DNA of 64,000 nucleotides from Candidatus Phosphoribacter baldrii (GTDB lineage Bacteria; Actinomycetota; Actinomycetes; Actinomycetales; Dermatophilaceae). The DNA lies in contig JADIZV010000002.1 of the NCBI GenBank assembly GCA_016704565.1, positions 558,001-622,000 of the forward strand, read 5' to 3'. The translations under genes were made by a program, and so were the position numbers. Below the pieces are notes generated by a model. The model was not told the origin of the DNA, searched no databases, and was given only the letters and a program-made list of their open reading frames with translations. The first letter of the stretch is position 1. Every line of letters begins with the position of its first letter. Positions 18,499-26,547 of the stretch are shown piece by piece.

Positions 18499-19295
18499 TG
18501 CCGACCTTGCGCACCTGGGTCGGTCGGGCCACCCAGAGCGGGCGGGCTGCTCTCGGTCGGGGCGATGCGCAGGTGCGCCGGACTCCGTCCGCTCGGGTGA
18601 GGTTCGAACAGCGGGCCGCGGCCGCCCGGCGGCGTCCGTGGCGAGTGTTTGCGATGGTCGCCGCAACCGTGGCCTTCGTGCTCGGGTTGAGTTGGGTGGT
18701 CTGGGCCAGCCCGCTGCTCGTCGTCGATGAGGTGCTCGTCAGCGGGGTCGATGGGGCTGATCGGGAGGCAGCGTTGCTGGCTGCCTCGGTCCCCGTCGGT
18801 GAGCCGTTGGCGCGGATCGACTCCGCGGCAATCGCCCAGCGAGTGGGCAGCCTTCCCGTGGTCAAACGGGCGGCGGTCACCCGGAGCTGGCCGCGCACCG
18901 TCGTCATCACCGTCACCCCTCGGGTGGGACTGTTGGTGGTGCGCACCTCGTCGGGCACGCTGCAAGTGCTTGACGAGGATGGCGTCGCCTTCCGGGAGGT
19001 CGATCACGCCCCTGCGGGCCTGGCCATCGTCAACGGCACGGGCGACCAACCGGCGCCGGAAGGCATCCGGGCGGTCATCGAGGTCTTGCGGGTCTTGCCG
19101 TCCCAGCACCGGGTGGCCATCTCCGAGATCACCGTGACCAGCGCCAGCCTGGTGTCTTTCACCTTGGGTGAGGTCAAGGTCATCTGGGGCGGACGCGGCT
19201 CGGAGGACAAGAAGGTCAAGGTGCTTGCGACGTTGCTCGCGACCAAGCCCAAGGTCATCGACGTCAGTGCCCCGGACACCCCGGTCACCCGCTGA
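18498..19295 (+). CDS. ftsQ: Cell division protein FtsQ/DivIB
   Basis: 265 residues with a basic cytoplasmic tail of about 50, one membrane segment (MVAATVAFVLGLSWVVWA), a POTRA domain beginning LLVVDEVLVSGVDGADREA, and a beta-rich FtsQ domain. Part of the septal FtsQ-FtsL-DivIC complex. Last gene before the long ftsZ leader; ftsA is absent here, as is usual in actinobacteria. Confidence 0.92.
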   Translation: MPTLRTWVGRATQSGRAALGRGDAQVRRTPSARVRFEQRAAAARRRPWRVFAMVAATVAFVLGLSWVVWASPLLVVDEVLVSGVDGADREAALLAASVPVGEPLARIDSAAIAQRVGSLPVVKRAAVTRSWPRTVVITVTPRVGLLVVRTSSGTLQVLDEDGVAFREVDHAPAGLAIVNGTGDQPAPEGIRAVIEVLRVLPSQHRVAISEITVTSASLVSFTLGEVKVIWGGRGSEDKKVKVLATLLATKPKVIDVSAPDTPVTR

Positions 19296-19645
19296 ACGAG
19301 GCCGCCCGGTGCGGGTCCGGTGAGCGGCCCATCCATCGAGTTGACATCTGTCACGCCAGTCCCATCGGCCTCGTGCGCCACGTGAGTCACATCGGCATAC
19401 CGGAATCTTCACGGTAGGTCGAAGACACGCCGCGAAGGTCGTTGGAAACCCATGCCGTTGTGCCTACGGTCGGTGCGACAGAAGACTCAACTGAACACTT
19501 TATCTCGACTAGACGTTCAGGGTCGACAAGCGGTTCTCCGGCGTGTCGGACGGGGTGTGACAGCACCCCGACCGCAGGCCGGGGTGCCGGGGTCGGGCCC
19601 GATCCGAGAACGAATCGCGCCGGAATGCAACGAAAGGCCACCACC
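19296..19645 (+). promoter_or_regulatory. ftsZ upstream region (350 nt, no gene)
   Basis: No coding region is supported. It holds a CGGCATAC word at 19393-19400, an isolated TTGACA at 19341 without a good -10, and a 6-bp inverted repeat CTGAAC/GTTCAG (19491-19496 and 19515-19520) around an A/T-rich patch ACTTTATCTCGACTAGAC that could hold a -10. A separate ftsZ promoter is likely, since actinobacterial ftsZ genes usually have their own. Confidence 0.45.
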
Positions 19646-20863
19646 GTGGGTGCAGCACCGCAGAACTACCTCGCCGTCATCAAAGTCGTCGGCATCGGTG
19701 GTGGTGGCGTCAACGCCATCAATCGGATGATCGACGTCGGTCTCAAAGGCGTGGAGTTCATCGCCATCAACACCGACGCCCAGGCGTTGCTGATGAGCGA
19801 CGCCGACGTCAAGCTCGACGTGGGCCGCGAGCTCACCCGCGGTCTGGGCGCCGGCGCCGACCCCAACGTGGGTCGCAAGGCGGCCGAGGACCACGCCGAG
19901 GAGATCGAAGAGGTCCTGCGCGGGGCCGACATGGTCTTCGTCACGGCGGGCGAAGGCGGCGGCACCGGCACCGGTGGCGCCCCCGTGGTCGCCCGGATCG
20001 CCAAGTCACTTGGCGCCCTCACCATCGGCGTCGTCACCCGACCGTTCACCTTCGAGGGTCGGCGCCGGGCCAACCAGGCCGAGGCCGGCATCGGCGGGCT
20101 GCGCGAAGAGGTCGACACCCTCATCGTCATCCCCAACGACCGGCTGCTGTCGATCAGCGACCGCAACGTCTCGATGATGGACGCCTTCCGCAGCGCCGAC
20201 CAGGTCCTGCTCTCGGGTGTTCAGGGCATCACCGACCTCATCACCACGCCCGGTCTGATCAACCTCGACTTCGCCGATGTCAAGTCGGTCATGCAGGGAG
20301 CCGGGTCCGCGCTCATGGGCATCGGCTCGGCCCGTGGTGAGGATCGTGCCGTCCAGGCCGCCGAGCTCGCGATCTCCTCGCCGTTGCTCGAAGCGAGCAT
20401 CGACGGCGCGCACGGCGTGCTGCTGTCGATCTCCGGCGGCTCGGACCTCGGGCTCTTCGAGATCAACGAGGCAGCGCGGCTGGTCCAGGAAGCGGCCCAC
20501 CCCGAGGCCAACATCATCTTCGGGACGGTCATCGACGACGCCCTGGGCGACGAGGTCCGGGTCACCGTCATCGCCGCCGGGTTCGACGGTGGCAACCCGA
20601 CGCCGCGCACCGACGCGCGGGCACTGGGCCAGGTCCAGGGGGTCGCGGCACCTCGCCCGGCGGCGACCACGGGGCCAGCCGGGTCCGCCCCGTCCGGTGG
20701 CGGCGCGGCGGCATACCAGTCGGGCAGTTCCAGCGAGACCGCCCACGAGGGCGCCCCGTCGGTGCCCGCGGCTCCTGTCGTCGTGCCTCCGGTCCAGGTG
20801 CCCCCGCGGGCGTCGACCTTCGACGACGGCGACGACCTGGACGTCCCCGACTTCCTCAAGTAG
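19646..20863 (+). CDS. ftsZ: Cell division GTPase FtsZ
   Basis: The GTG at 19646 begins (V)GAAPQNYLAVIKVVGIGGGG, the normal actinobacterial N-terminus, with AAAGG 9 nt upstream; an in-frame ATG at 19625 is less likely. 405 residues. The tubulin signature GGGTGTGGA is at 104-112, then the T7 loop NLDFADVKSVM. A low-complexity linker precedes the conserved C-terminal peptide DDLDVPDFLK, which binds SepF and FtsW in actinobacteria. Confidence 0.97.
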   Translation: MGAAPQNYLAVIKVVGIGGGGVNAINRMIDVGLKGVEFIAINTDAQALLMSDADVKLDVGRELTRGLGAGADPNVGRKAAEDHAEEIEEVLRGADMVFVTAGEGGGTGTGGAPVVARIAKSLGALTIGVVTRPFTFEGRRRANQAEAGIGGLREEVDTLIVIPNDRLLSISDRNVSMMDAFRSADQVLLSGVQGITDLITTPGLINLDFADVKSVMQGAGSALMGIGSARGEDRAVQAAELAISSPLLEASIDGAHGVLLSISGGSDLGLFEINEAARLVQEAAHPEANIIFGTVIDDALGDEVRVTVIAAGFDGGNPTPRTDARALGQVQGVAAPRPAATTGPAGSAPSGGGAAAYQSGSSSETAHEGAPSVPAAPVVVPPVQVPPRASTFDDGDDLDVPDFLK

Positions 20864-20891
20864 CCCGCGGCCGGGTGTCCACGGCTGCGGC

Positions 20892-20897
20892 TAGCGT
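20892..20897 (+). promoter_or_regulatory. Candidate -10 for leaderless pgeF
   Basis: TAGCGT lies 6 nt before the GTG start at 20904; no ribosome site precedes that start. Confidence 0.3.
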
Positions 20898-20903
20898 GGG
20901 GTC

Positions 20904-21695
20904 GTGTTCTTCACCCACGAGCGTCGCGACGGCATCCAGTTGGCCGTCACCGACCGATCCGGTGGGGTGAGTTCAGCGCCCTTCGACGGGCTCAACCTCG
21001 CCCGCCACGTCGGTGACGACCCCGACCACGTGTCGATCAACCGGGCCCGGCTCGCTGCCGAGCTCGAACTGCCTGCTGACCGGCTGGTGTTCATGAACCA
21101 ATGCCACGGTGCGCACGTCGAGGTCGTCGACGGACCGTGGCCGGCTGAGCCGCCCGAGTGCGACGCGGTCGTCACCACGGCCACCGATCTGGCCCTGGTC
21201 GTGCTTGTCGCCGACTGTGTGCCAGTGCTCTTGGCCGACCCGGCCGCAGGGGTCATCGCGGCCGTGCACGCCGGTCGACCCGGGCTGCTGGCCGGGATCG
21301 TGGGCGCGACGCTGGACGCCATGGCCGACCTCGGCGCTCGGGCCCCGGTTGCCCTGGTCGGCCCCTCCGTGTGCGCTCGCTGCTACGAAGTGCCCGAGGC
21401 GATGCGATCGGCAGCTATCGCCGTGGCGCCTGCCAGCGCAGCCGTCTCGTGGACCGGCACCCCTGCCATCGACGTCGCCGGGGGAGTGGTCGAACAGGTG
21501 GCGGCCCGCGGCGTGCCCGTGACTTGGGTGCCGGGGTGCACCCGCGAGGACGACCGGCTGTTCTCCTACCGACGCGCCCCCCGCACCGGCCGCTTCGCCG
21601 GGGTGATCCGTCGGTATGCCGCCGGAGTCGCCTCGCGCGCGGCAGGCGAGCACCCGGCATACCGGGCTGTGGACACTGGCGAGGCTGGGAGGTGA
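20904..21695 (+). CDS. pgeF: PgeF/YfiH-family purine nucleoside phosphorylase-like (laccase-domain) protein
   Basis: 263 residues. Family motifs: MNQCHGAHVEVVDG, LVADCVPVLLADP, AAVHAGRPGLLAG and VGPSVCARCYEV, carrying the His/Cys metal ligands. Members have been reported as adenosine/purine nucleoside phosphorylases and as editing factors for peptidoglycan precursors. The gene sits just after ftsZ, as in many actinobacteria. Its C-terminal end holds an inverted pair of the GTATGCCG word (21612-21664). Confidence 0.88.
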   Translation: MFFTHERRDGIQLAVTDRSGGVSSAPFDGLNLARHVGDDPDHVSINRARLAAELELPADRLVFMNQCHGAHVEVVDGPWPAEPPECDAVVTTATDLALVVLVADCVPVLLADPAAGVIAAVHAGRPGLLAGIVGATLDAMADLGARAPVALVGPSVCARCYEVPEAMRSAAIAVAPASAAVSWTGTPAIDVAGGVVEQVAARGVPVTWVPGCTREDDRLFSYRRAPRTGRFAGVIRRYAAGVASRAAGEHPAYRAVDTGEAGR

Positions 21696-21699
21696 GGGC

Positions 21700-22491
21700 A
21701 TGACCGGAGGGGAGGGAGCGCTCGCGGTGCGGGATGAGCGCAAAGCGGTGCTGGCTGCCAATCTGGCCGCGGTGGGTCAGCGGGTCACCCGGGCCTGCGA
21801 AGCGGCCGGTCGTGATCCCGCCGGGGTGACCGTCATCGTCGTGACGAAGTTCTTCCCGGCGTCGGACGTGCGCCGCTTGGCATCCCTCGGGGTCCATGAC
21901 ATGGGGGAGAACCGCGACCAGGAGGCGTCGGTCAAGTATGCCGACGTCCGCTCGGACACCCCCGGCATCCGGCTGCACTTCATCGGTCAGTTACAGACCA
22001 ACAAGGCACCGTCGGTGGCGAGCTACGCCGACATCGTGCACACGGTCGACCGGTTGAAACTTGCTCGGGCCTTGGACCGGGCCGCGAGCCAGAGCGGTCG
22101 GCGGCTTCGGGTGCTCGTCCAACTCGATCTTGACAGCCACCCGGGTCTCGAGCCGGGCAACCCGATGGGGTTGGCCGGTGGCGGACCGATCCACCCGGAG
22201 CCGGGCCGAGGAGGCGCTGACCCGATGGTGCTTCCGGACCTGGTCGCGGCGATCCGGGACAGCACGTCGTTGGACCTTGGCGGGGTGATGGCGGTGGCGC
22301 CGCTGGGGGCCGACCCGGATCGCGCCTTCGGCCGGTTGGCCGAGTTCGCTGGGCAGGTCCGGGACATGGTCCCGGAGGCATCGTGGGTCTCCGCCGGGAT
22401 GAGCGGCGACCTGGAGGCGGCAATCCGGCACGGCGCGACACACCTGCGTGTCGGGACGGCAATCCTCGGATCGCGCCCACCCCTTCGCTAA
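21700..22491 (+). CDS. PLP homeostasis protein, YggS/ProsC family
   Basis: The ATG at 21700 has GGAGGTGAG just upstream. 263 residues; PLP lysine in VIVVTKFFPASDVRRL, then MGENRDQEASVKY, HFIGQLQTNKAP and AGMSGDLEAAIRHGATHLRVGTAILG. Binds pyridoxal phosphate and buffers vitamin B6 pools. A Gly/Pro-rich insert of about 25 residues (GLEPGNPMGLAGGGP and onward) lies where most homologues have a short loop. Four nt after pgeF. Confidence 0.92.
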   Translation: MTGGEGALAVRDERKAVLAANLAAVGQRVTRACEAAGRDPAGVTVIVVTKFFPASDVRRLASLGVHDMGENRDQEASVKYADVRSDTPGIRLHFIGQLQTNKAPSVASYADIVHTVDRLKLARALDRAASQSGRRLRVLVQLDLDSHPGLEPGNPMGLAGGGPIHPEPGRGGADPMVLPDLVAAIRDSTSLDLGGVMAVAPLGADPDRAFGRLAEFAGQVRDMVPEASWVSAGMSGDLEAAIRHGATHLRVGTAILGSRPPLR

Positions 22492-22570
22492 CGTCAAGGC
22501 AGGCCCGTATGCCGCGAAGCCGCGGCAACCGCTGGCCGTGACGACATCGACACACAAAGGGGATCGGCCC

Positions 22571-23035
22571 ATGGCTGGGGCACTTCGCAAGACGATGGTG
22601 TACCTCGGGCTCGCCGAGGAGGACGAGCGTTACGACTCCTACGACGACGCCTACGAGGATGACCGGGCTCCGGAGCGCTCGGCTGCCGTCACGCCGCTGC
22701 CCACTCGGCCTAGCCCCGTGTCCGCCGTGGTCCACGACCCCGAGCTCGGGTCGCTCACCCGGATCACGACGATCCACCCGCGGACCTACAACGAGGCCAA
22801 GGCGATCGGGGAGTCCTTCCGCGAGGGCACTCCGGTGATTATGAACCTCACCGAGATGGACGACGCGGATGCCAAGCGCCTTGTCGACTTCGCCGCGGGC
22901 CTCGTGTTCGGCCTGCACGGGTCCATCGAGCGGGTGACTGCGAAGGTGTTCCTGCTCTCGCCGGCTCACGTCGAGGTCACGGCCGAGGAGTCTCCGGCGA
23001 TCCGGACCCCCCGCGGCCCGTTCAACCAGAGCTGA
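22571..23035 (+). CDS. sepF: Cell division protein SepF
   Basis: ATG with AAAGGGGAT 9 nt upstream; 154 residues. N-terminal membrane-binding helix MAGALRKTMVYLGL, an acidic linker, then the SepF core with HPRTYNEAKAIGESFREGTP, DDADAKRLVDFAAGLVFGLHGSIERV and FLLSPAHVEV. Anchors FtsZ to the membrane, the main anchor where ftsA is missing. The 79-nt gap before it holds a GTATGCCG word at 22507. Confidence 0.95.
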   Translation: MAGALRKTMVYLGLAEEDERYDSYDDAYEDDRAPERSAAVTPLPTRPSPVSAVVHDPELGSLTRITTIHPRTYNEAKAIGESFREGTPVIMNLTEMDDADAKRLVDFAAGLVFGLHGSIERVTAKVFLLSPAHVEVTAEESPAIRTPRGPFNQS

Positions 23036-23148
23036 CCCGGCGGCGCCTGCCGATGCGTCGGGGCCGGACCGACCGAGCAGTAGGGCGATGACGACCGCTG
23101 GGTGCAGGTGTGTTCCCGGTTCACAGCCAGATCGGGGACGATAGGTCG

Positions 23149-23430
23149 ATGCGCGGAGTCTGGCAGGTCATCTCGACGCTGTTGTTCGTCTTCTTTGTGT
23201 TCCTCATCGGCCGGTTGGTCCTGGATTGGGTGCGGGTGCTGGCCCGGTCCTGGCGCCCCCGAGGGATCGTCCTCGTGCTGGCCGAGGCCGTCTACAGCGT
23301 CACCGATCCGCCCCTTCGGGCGGTCCGCCGGGTCGTCCCGGCGTTGACCCTGGGCAACGTCCGCATCGACCTCGCGTTCATCATCTTGTTCCTGCTGACT
23401 TCCACCCTGATGAGCCTGCAACCGTTCTGA
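23149..23430 (+). CDS. YggT-family membrane protein
   Basis: 93 residues with two membrane segments (residues 8-25 and 73-90) and the motif VYSVTDPPLRAVRRVVP between them. YggT proteins of unknown exact role lie between sepF and divIVA in many Gram-positive clusters. Weak ribosome site (GGGGACGATAGG), start chosen by family length. Confidence 0.9.
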   Translation: MRGVWQVISTLLFVFFVFLIGRLVLDWVRVLARSWRPRGIVLVLAEAVYSVTDPPLRAVRRVVPALTLGNVRIDLAFIILFLLTSTLMSLQPF

Positions 23431-23575
23431 CAGAGCCCAATTGGGGCATCTGACAGATCATGGGCTGGGCCGCTGGACACTGCTTGGCTGATGTGGGTTG
23501 AGTGCCCGGTTGGGTCCACAGGACTCGATTCGATAACGTTGGCTCGATACTATCCACCGTCCGTCGAGGTGAACC

Positions 23576-24886
23576 ATGGCGCTCACGCCCGAACAAGTGC
23601 TCAACAAGCACTTCCAGACGACCCAATTTCGTAAGGGGTACGACGAGCGCGACGTCGACGACTTCCTTGACGAGATCGTGGCCGAGATGCGTTCGCTGTT
23701 GGCTCAGCGTGACGACTACAAGCAACAGCTGGCCGACTGCCGGGCCGGGCGCGGGATGTCTGTGTCCGACGCCCCGACCATCGCGGCACCGCTCGTGGAC
23801 ACTCGGGCCGCCGAGGAGGTCGAGGGCCGGTTGGCCGAGGCGCAGGCGCAGTTGAGTCAGGCCCAGGCCGAGCACGCCCGCGTGACGGAGTCGATCAGCA
23901 GCGCTCGGGCCGAGTTCGACGGTCTGCAGTCCCGGCTCGACGGCTTGCGTGGCTCGCTCGCCGACGTCCAGGCCCAGGCCGACGGGGCGCCGCGCCTCGT
24001 CCAGGATGCTGAGGCCGCTGTGGCGGACGCTCAGCGTCGCGCCGAGGAGTTCGCTTCTCGGGCCGCCGAGGCCGAGAAGCACCTCTATGAGGTCGAGGCT
24101 CGGGTCGCCGACGCCGAGGGCAAGGCCGAGGAAGCGGCCGCCCGGGTCCGGGAAGCCGAAGGTCGGGTTGCCGAGGCCCAGGCCCGTGCCGACCAGGCCG
24201 AACAGGCCGCACGTGCCGCCGCCGAGCGCGAGCAGCAGTCCCTCGCCCAGGCGCAAGCCGCTCAGGCGCAGGCTGCCCAGGCCCAGGCCGCCCAGGCTCA
24301 GCCGGAGGCCGCTCCGGTGGCAGCCGCCGCCGGGCTCGCGGCCGTGGGCGGTGCCGGAAGCGCCGCCGGACTCATCGAGCTGGCGCAGCGTCTGCACGAC
24401 GAACATGTGGCGCAGGGCGAGGCAAAGCGCGCCGAGTTGATCAACGCCGCCGAGGCCCGGCACGGTGAGTTGCTGGCGACCGGCCAGGCGCGGTTCGACG
24501 AGTTGGTCGGCAGCGGGCAGCGGCAGCACGACGACCTGTTGTCGACGGCGCGTAGCCGCCACGACGAGCTGATCTCCACCGCCCAGAACCGCCACGACGA
24601 GCTCATCGGCACGGGCCAGCGTCAGCATGACGAGCTGCTCGCCGAAGCGGCCACCCTCAAGGAGCAGATGCTGACCGAGGCTCGTGAGCGCTCGACCGGC
24701 ATGGTCGCCGAGGCCCAGCAGAAGAAGGCCACCGTCCTGGAGGAGCTTGAGGGCCAGCGCACCTCGATGGAGCGCAAGATCGAAGATCTGCGGGCCTTCG
24801 AGCGCACTTATCGTTCGCAGTTGCGTTCCTACTTCGAGGACAAGCTGTCCGAGTTGGCCGGCACGGGGGTCGACGCAAACGCGTGA
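23576..24886 (+). CDS. divIVA: DivIVA/Wag31 polar growth coiled-coil protein
   Basis: 436 residues. The DivIVA lipid-binding head is MALTPEQVLNKHFQTTQFRKGYDERDVDDFLDE, followed by long coiled coils rich in Ala/Glu/Gln. A run of alternating AQAQ occurs near residue 230, and six consecutive 11-residue units (RHGELLATGQA type) at 24458-24655. The C-terminal helix has FERTYRSQLRSYFEDKL. Marks poles and septa and directs wall growth. A possible promoter is TTGGGT-N18-TAACGT just upstream (about 23514-23543). Confidence 0.93.
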   Translation: MALTPEQVLNKHFQTTQFRKGYDERDVDDFLDEIVAEMRSLLAQRDDYKQQLADCRAGRGMSVSDAPTIAAPLVDTRAAEEVEGRLAEAQAQLSQAQAEHARVTESISSARAEFDGLQSRLDGLRGSLADVQAQADGAPRLVQDAEAAVADAQRRAEEFASRAAEAEKHLYEVEARVADAEGKAEEAAARVREAEGRVAEAQARADQAEQAARAAAEREQQSLAQAQAAQAQAAQAQAAQAQPEAAPVAAAAGLAAVGGAGSAAGLIELAQRLHDEHVAQGEAKRAELINAAEARHGELLATGQARFDELVGSGQRQHDDLLSTARSRHDELISTAQNRHDELIGTGQRQHDELLAEAATLKEQMLTEARERSTGMVAEAQQKKATVLEELEGQRTSMERKIEDLRAFERTYRSQLRSYFEDKLSELAGTGVDANA

Positions 24887-24938
24887 TCCCGGCGCTTCGC
24901 CGTCGGCTGGCCCGTCGGTGAGTATGCCGCCCACCCAA

Positions 24939-24975
24939 CCAGCGAGGGCCCGGACGACCTCCGGGCCCTCGCTGG
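24939..24975 (+). terminator. Strong hairpin terminator after divIVA
   Basis: A perfect 15-bp stem, CCAGCGAGGGCCCGG (24939-24953) with its complement at 24961-24975, and a 7-nt loop; no long T-run follows. Ends the division cluster. Confidence 0.8.
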
Positions 24976-25138
24976 CGTGTTGGCCTCCTCTCGGTTCCGG
25001 GCCCACAGAGGTCAACATCACGTAACGTCACGGCGCGTCACATCCCCTGAGGTGCCGTAGGCCCCGCTCGTGTCTTATCCTCAGCGCGTTCGCCCGTGCA
25101 CTGAGCGGGCGACCGAACCCGGAAGGGGCCGGACGGCC

Positions 25139-25924
25139 ATGGCTGCGACGAAGGGCAAGGGCGCCGCCGCTGCGGCCGGGCGAGCGACCGCGAGTGTCGC
25201 CAGAGCCGTCAAGGCGGCAGTGGGCGCGGCCGCAGCGGCGGGCAAGGATGCTCCCCTCAATGATGCTCCCCTCAAGGCGGCTCCTGCCAAGGCGGCTCCT
25301 GCCAAGGCGGCTCCTGCCAAGGCGGCTCCTGCCAAGGCGGCTCCTGTCAAGGCGGCTCCTGCCAAGGCGGCTACTGCCAAGGCGGCTACTGCCAAGGTGG
25401 CTCCCGCCAAGACCACCCGGGTGCGGCAGGAAGCCCCAGCCAAGGCGGCTCCCGCCAAGACCGCTCCCGCCAAGACCGCTCCCGCCACGAAGGTCGCGCA
25501 GGCGAAGGCAGCTCCGGCCGAACCGGCACTGGGTATGCCTCCGGTTCGACCCGATGAAGAGCCGTGGACCCGGGCCGAACTGCTTGAGGTCCGCCGCGAG
25601 ATCGAACGGGACATCGCCCGAGGCCTGGCCGACATCCGCACGGCCGAGGAAGATCTGCAAGGCCTCATCTGGGATGCCGGTGACGGCTCTGGCGATGACC
25701 AGGCCGACGCCGGCGCCAAGACCTATGAGCGGGAGCAAGAGATCTCTCTGGCCAACATCTCCCGAGACAAACTCGCCCAGAACCGCCATGCGCTCGAGCG
25801 CCTGGACAACGGCAGCTATGGCGTGTGCGAGTCCTGCGGTCTGCCGATCGGCAAGTTTCGACTCCAGGCCGCTCCACGTGCGACCCTATGCAGGTCATGC
25901 AAGGAGAAAACAGAGCGCGGCTGA
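25139..25924 (+). CDS. TraR/DksA-type zinc-finger protein with Lys/Ala/Pro histone-like tail
   Basis: ATG at 25139 with GGAAGGGG upstream; 261 residues. The first 130 or so residues are an AAPAK-repeat tail resembling histone H1-like bacterial tails. The C-terminal part has a helical pair (TRAELLEVRREIERDIARG) and a C4 zinc finger with C230, C233, C251 and C254. DksA family members bind RNA polymerase; the acidic DxxDxA tip of true DksA was not recognised, so ppGpp-type function is not assumed. Its end overlaps the lspA start region. Confidence 0.85.
   Translation: MAATKGKGAAAAAGRATASVARAVKAAVGAAAAAGKDAPLNDAPLKAAPAKAAPAKAAPAKAAPAKAAPVKAAPAKAATAKAATAKVAPAKTTRVRQEAPAKAAPAKTAPAKTAPATKVAQAKAAPAEPALGMPPVRPDEEPWTRAELLEVRREIERDIARGLADIRTAEEDLQGLIWDAGDGSGDDQADAGAKTYEREQEISLANISRDKLAQNRHALERLDNGSYGVCESCGLPIGKFRLQAAPRATLCRSCKEKTERG
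25274..25408 (+). repeat. 15-bp in-frame tandem repeat (AAPAK codons)
   Basis: Nine consecutive 15-bp units of AAGGCGGCTCCTGCC, five exact and the others with one or a few changes. Each unit encodes KAAPA, so copy-number change keeps the frame. Exactness at DNA level suggests recent slippage. Confidence 0.9.
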
Positions 25925-26547
25925 GCGACTCAGCCCACCCAGCCCCGGTCACCCCTGCCTCGCCGCGGCTCATCCGGCTGTTCGTGGGGGTGGCCCTCGT
26001 GGTGTATGCCGTCGACCAGGCGACCAAAGCGTGGGCGCTCGCGGCGCTCACCGATGCTGCGCCGCGGGAGGTGCTGGGTGACTTCCTGCGGCTATACCTG
26101 GTCAGGAACCCCGGTGCGGCGTTCTCGCTCGGCACGGGCAGCACGTGGGTCCTCACCCTGCTCGCCGTGGCCGTCCTCGTGGTCCTCATCAGAGCCAGCC
26201 GGCGCCTCGGGAGCCTCGGCTGGACCTGGGCCTTCGGTCTGGTGCTCGGTGGCGCCCTCGGCAACCTCACCGACCGGCTGATCCGCGATCCGGGGTTTGG
26301 CCGAGGCCACGTTGTCGACTTCATCGACTACAACGGCTGGTTCGTCGGGAACGTCGCCGACATTGCCATCGTGGGTGCGGCCTTTCTCATCGGCCTGTTG
26401 GCGATCCGCGGCATCGGCATCGACGGGCGTCGCGACGGACAGTCTGAGGGGTCCAACCGTGCCACCGGGTCGGATTCGATCGGGCCCGGGGAGGCGGGGG
26501 AGGGCGGCATACCTGCTGCGGCGGACGGGACTGAGCGCGATGGGTGA
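25888..26547 (+). CDS. lspA: Lipoprotein signal peptidase LspA
   Basis: Start uncertain: ATG at 25888 or 25897, both within the end of the previous gene and neither with a good ribosome site. About 219 residues with four membrane segments. Motifs VDQATKAWAL, VRNPGAAFSLG, GNLTDRLIR, HVVDFIDY and NVADIAIVGA carry the two catalytic aspartates. Removes signal peptides of prolipoproteins. It has a soluble C-terminal tail of about 40 residues beyond the last segment. Overlaps the next gene by 8 nt. Confidence 0.9.
   Translation: MQVMQGENRARLSDSAHPAPVTPASPRLIRLFVGVALVVYAVDQATKAWALAALTDAAPREVLGDFLRLYLVRNPGAAFSLGTGSTWVLTLLAVAVLVVLIRASRRLGSLGWTWAFGLVLGGALGNLTDRLIRDPGFGRGHVVDFIDYNGWFVGNVADIAIVGAAFLIGLLAIRGIGIDGRRDGQSEGSNRATGSDSIGPGEAGEGGIPAAADGTERDG

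Noticed and set aside
19341..19369. TTGACA as the ftsZ promoter
   Set aside because: No TANNNT-like -10 lies 16-19 bp downstream.
25274..25408. Short regular repeats considered as a CRISPR array
   Set aside because: Units are 15 bp, contiguous, without spacers and in frame in a protein tail.
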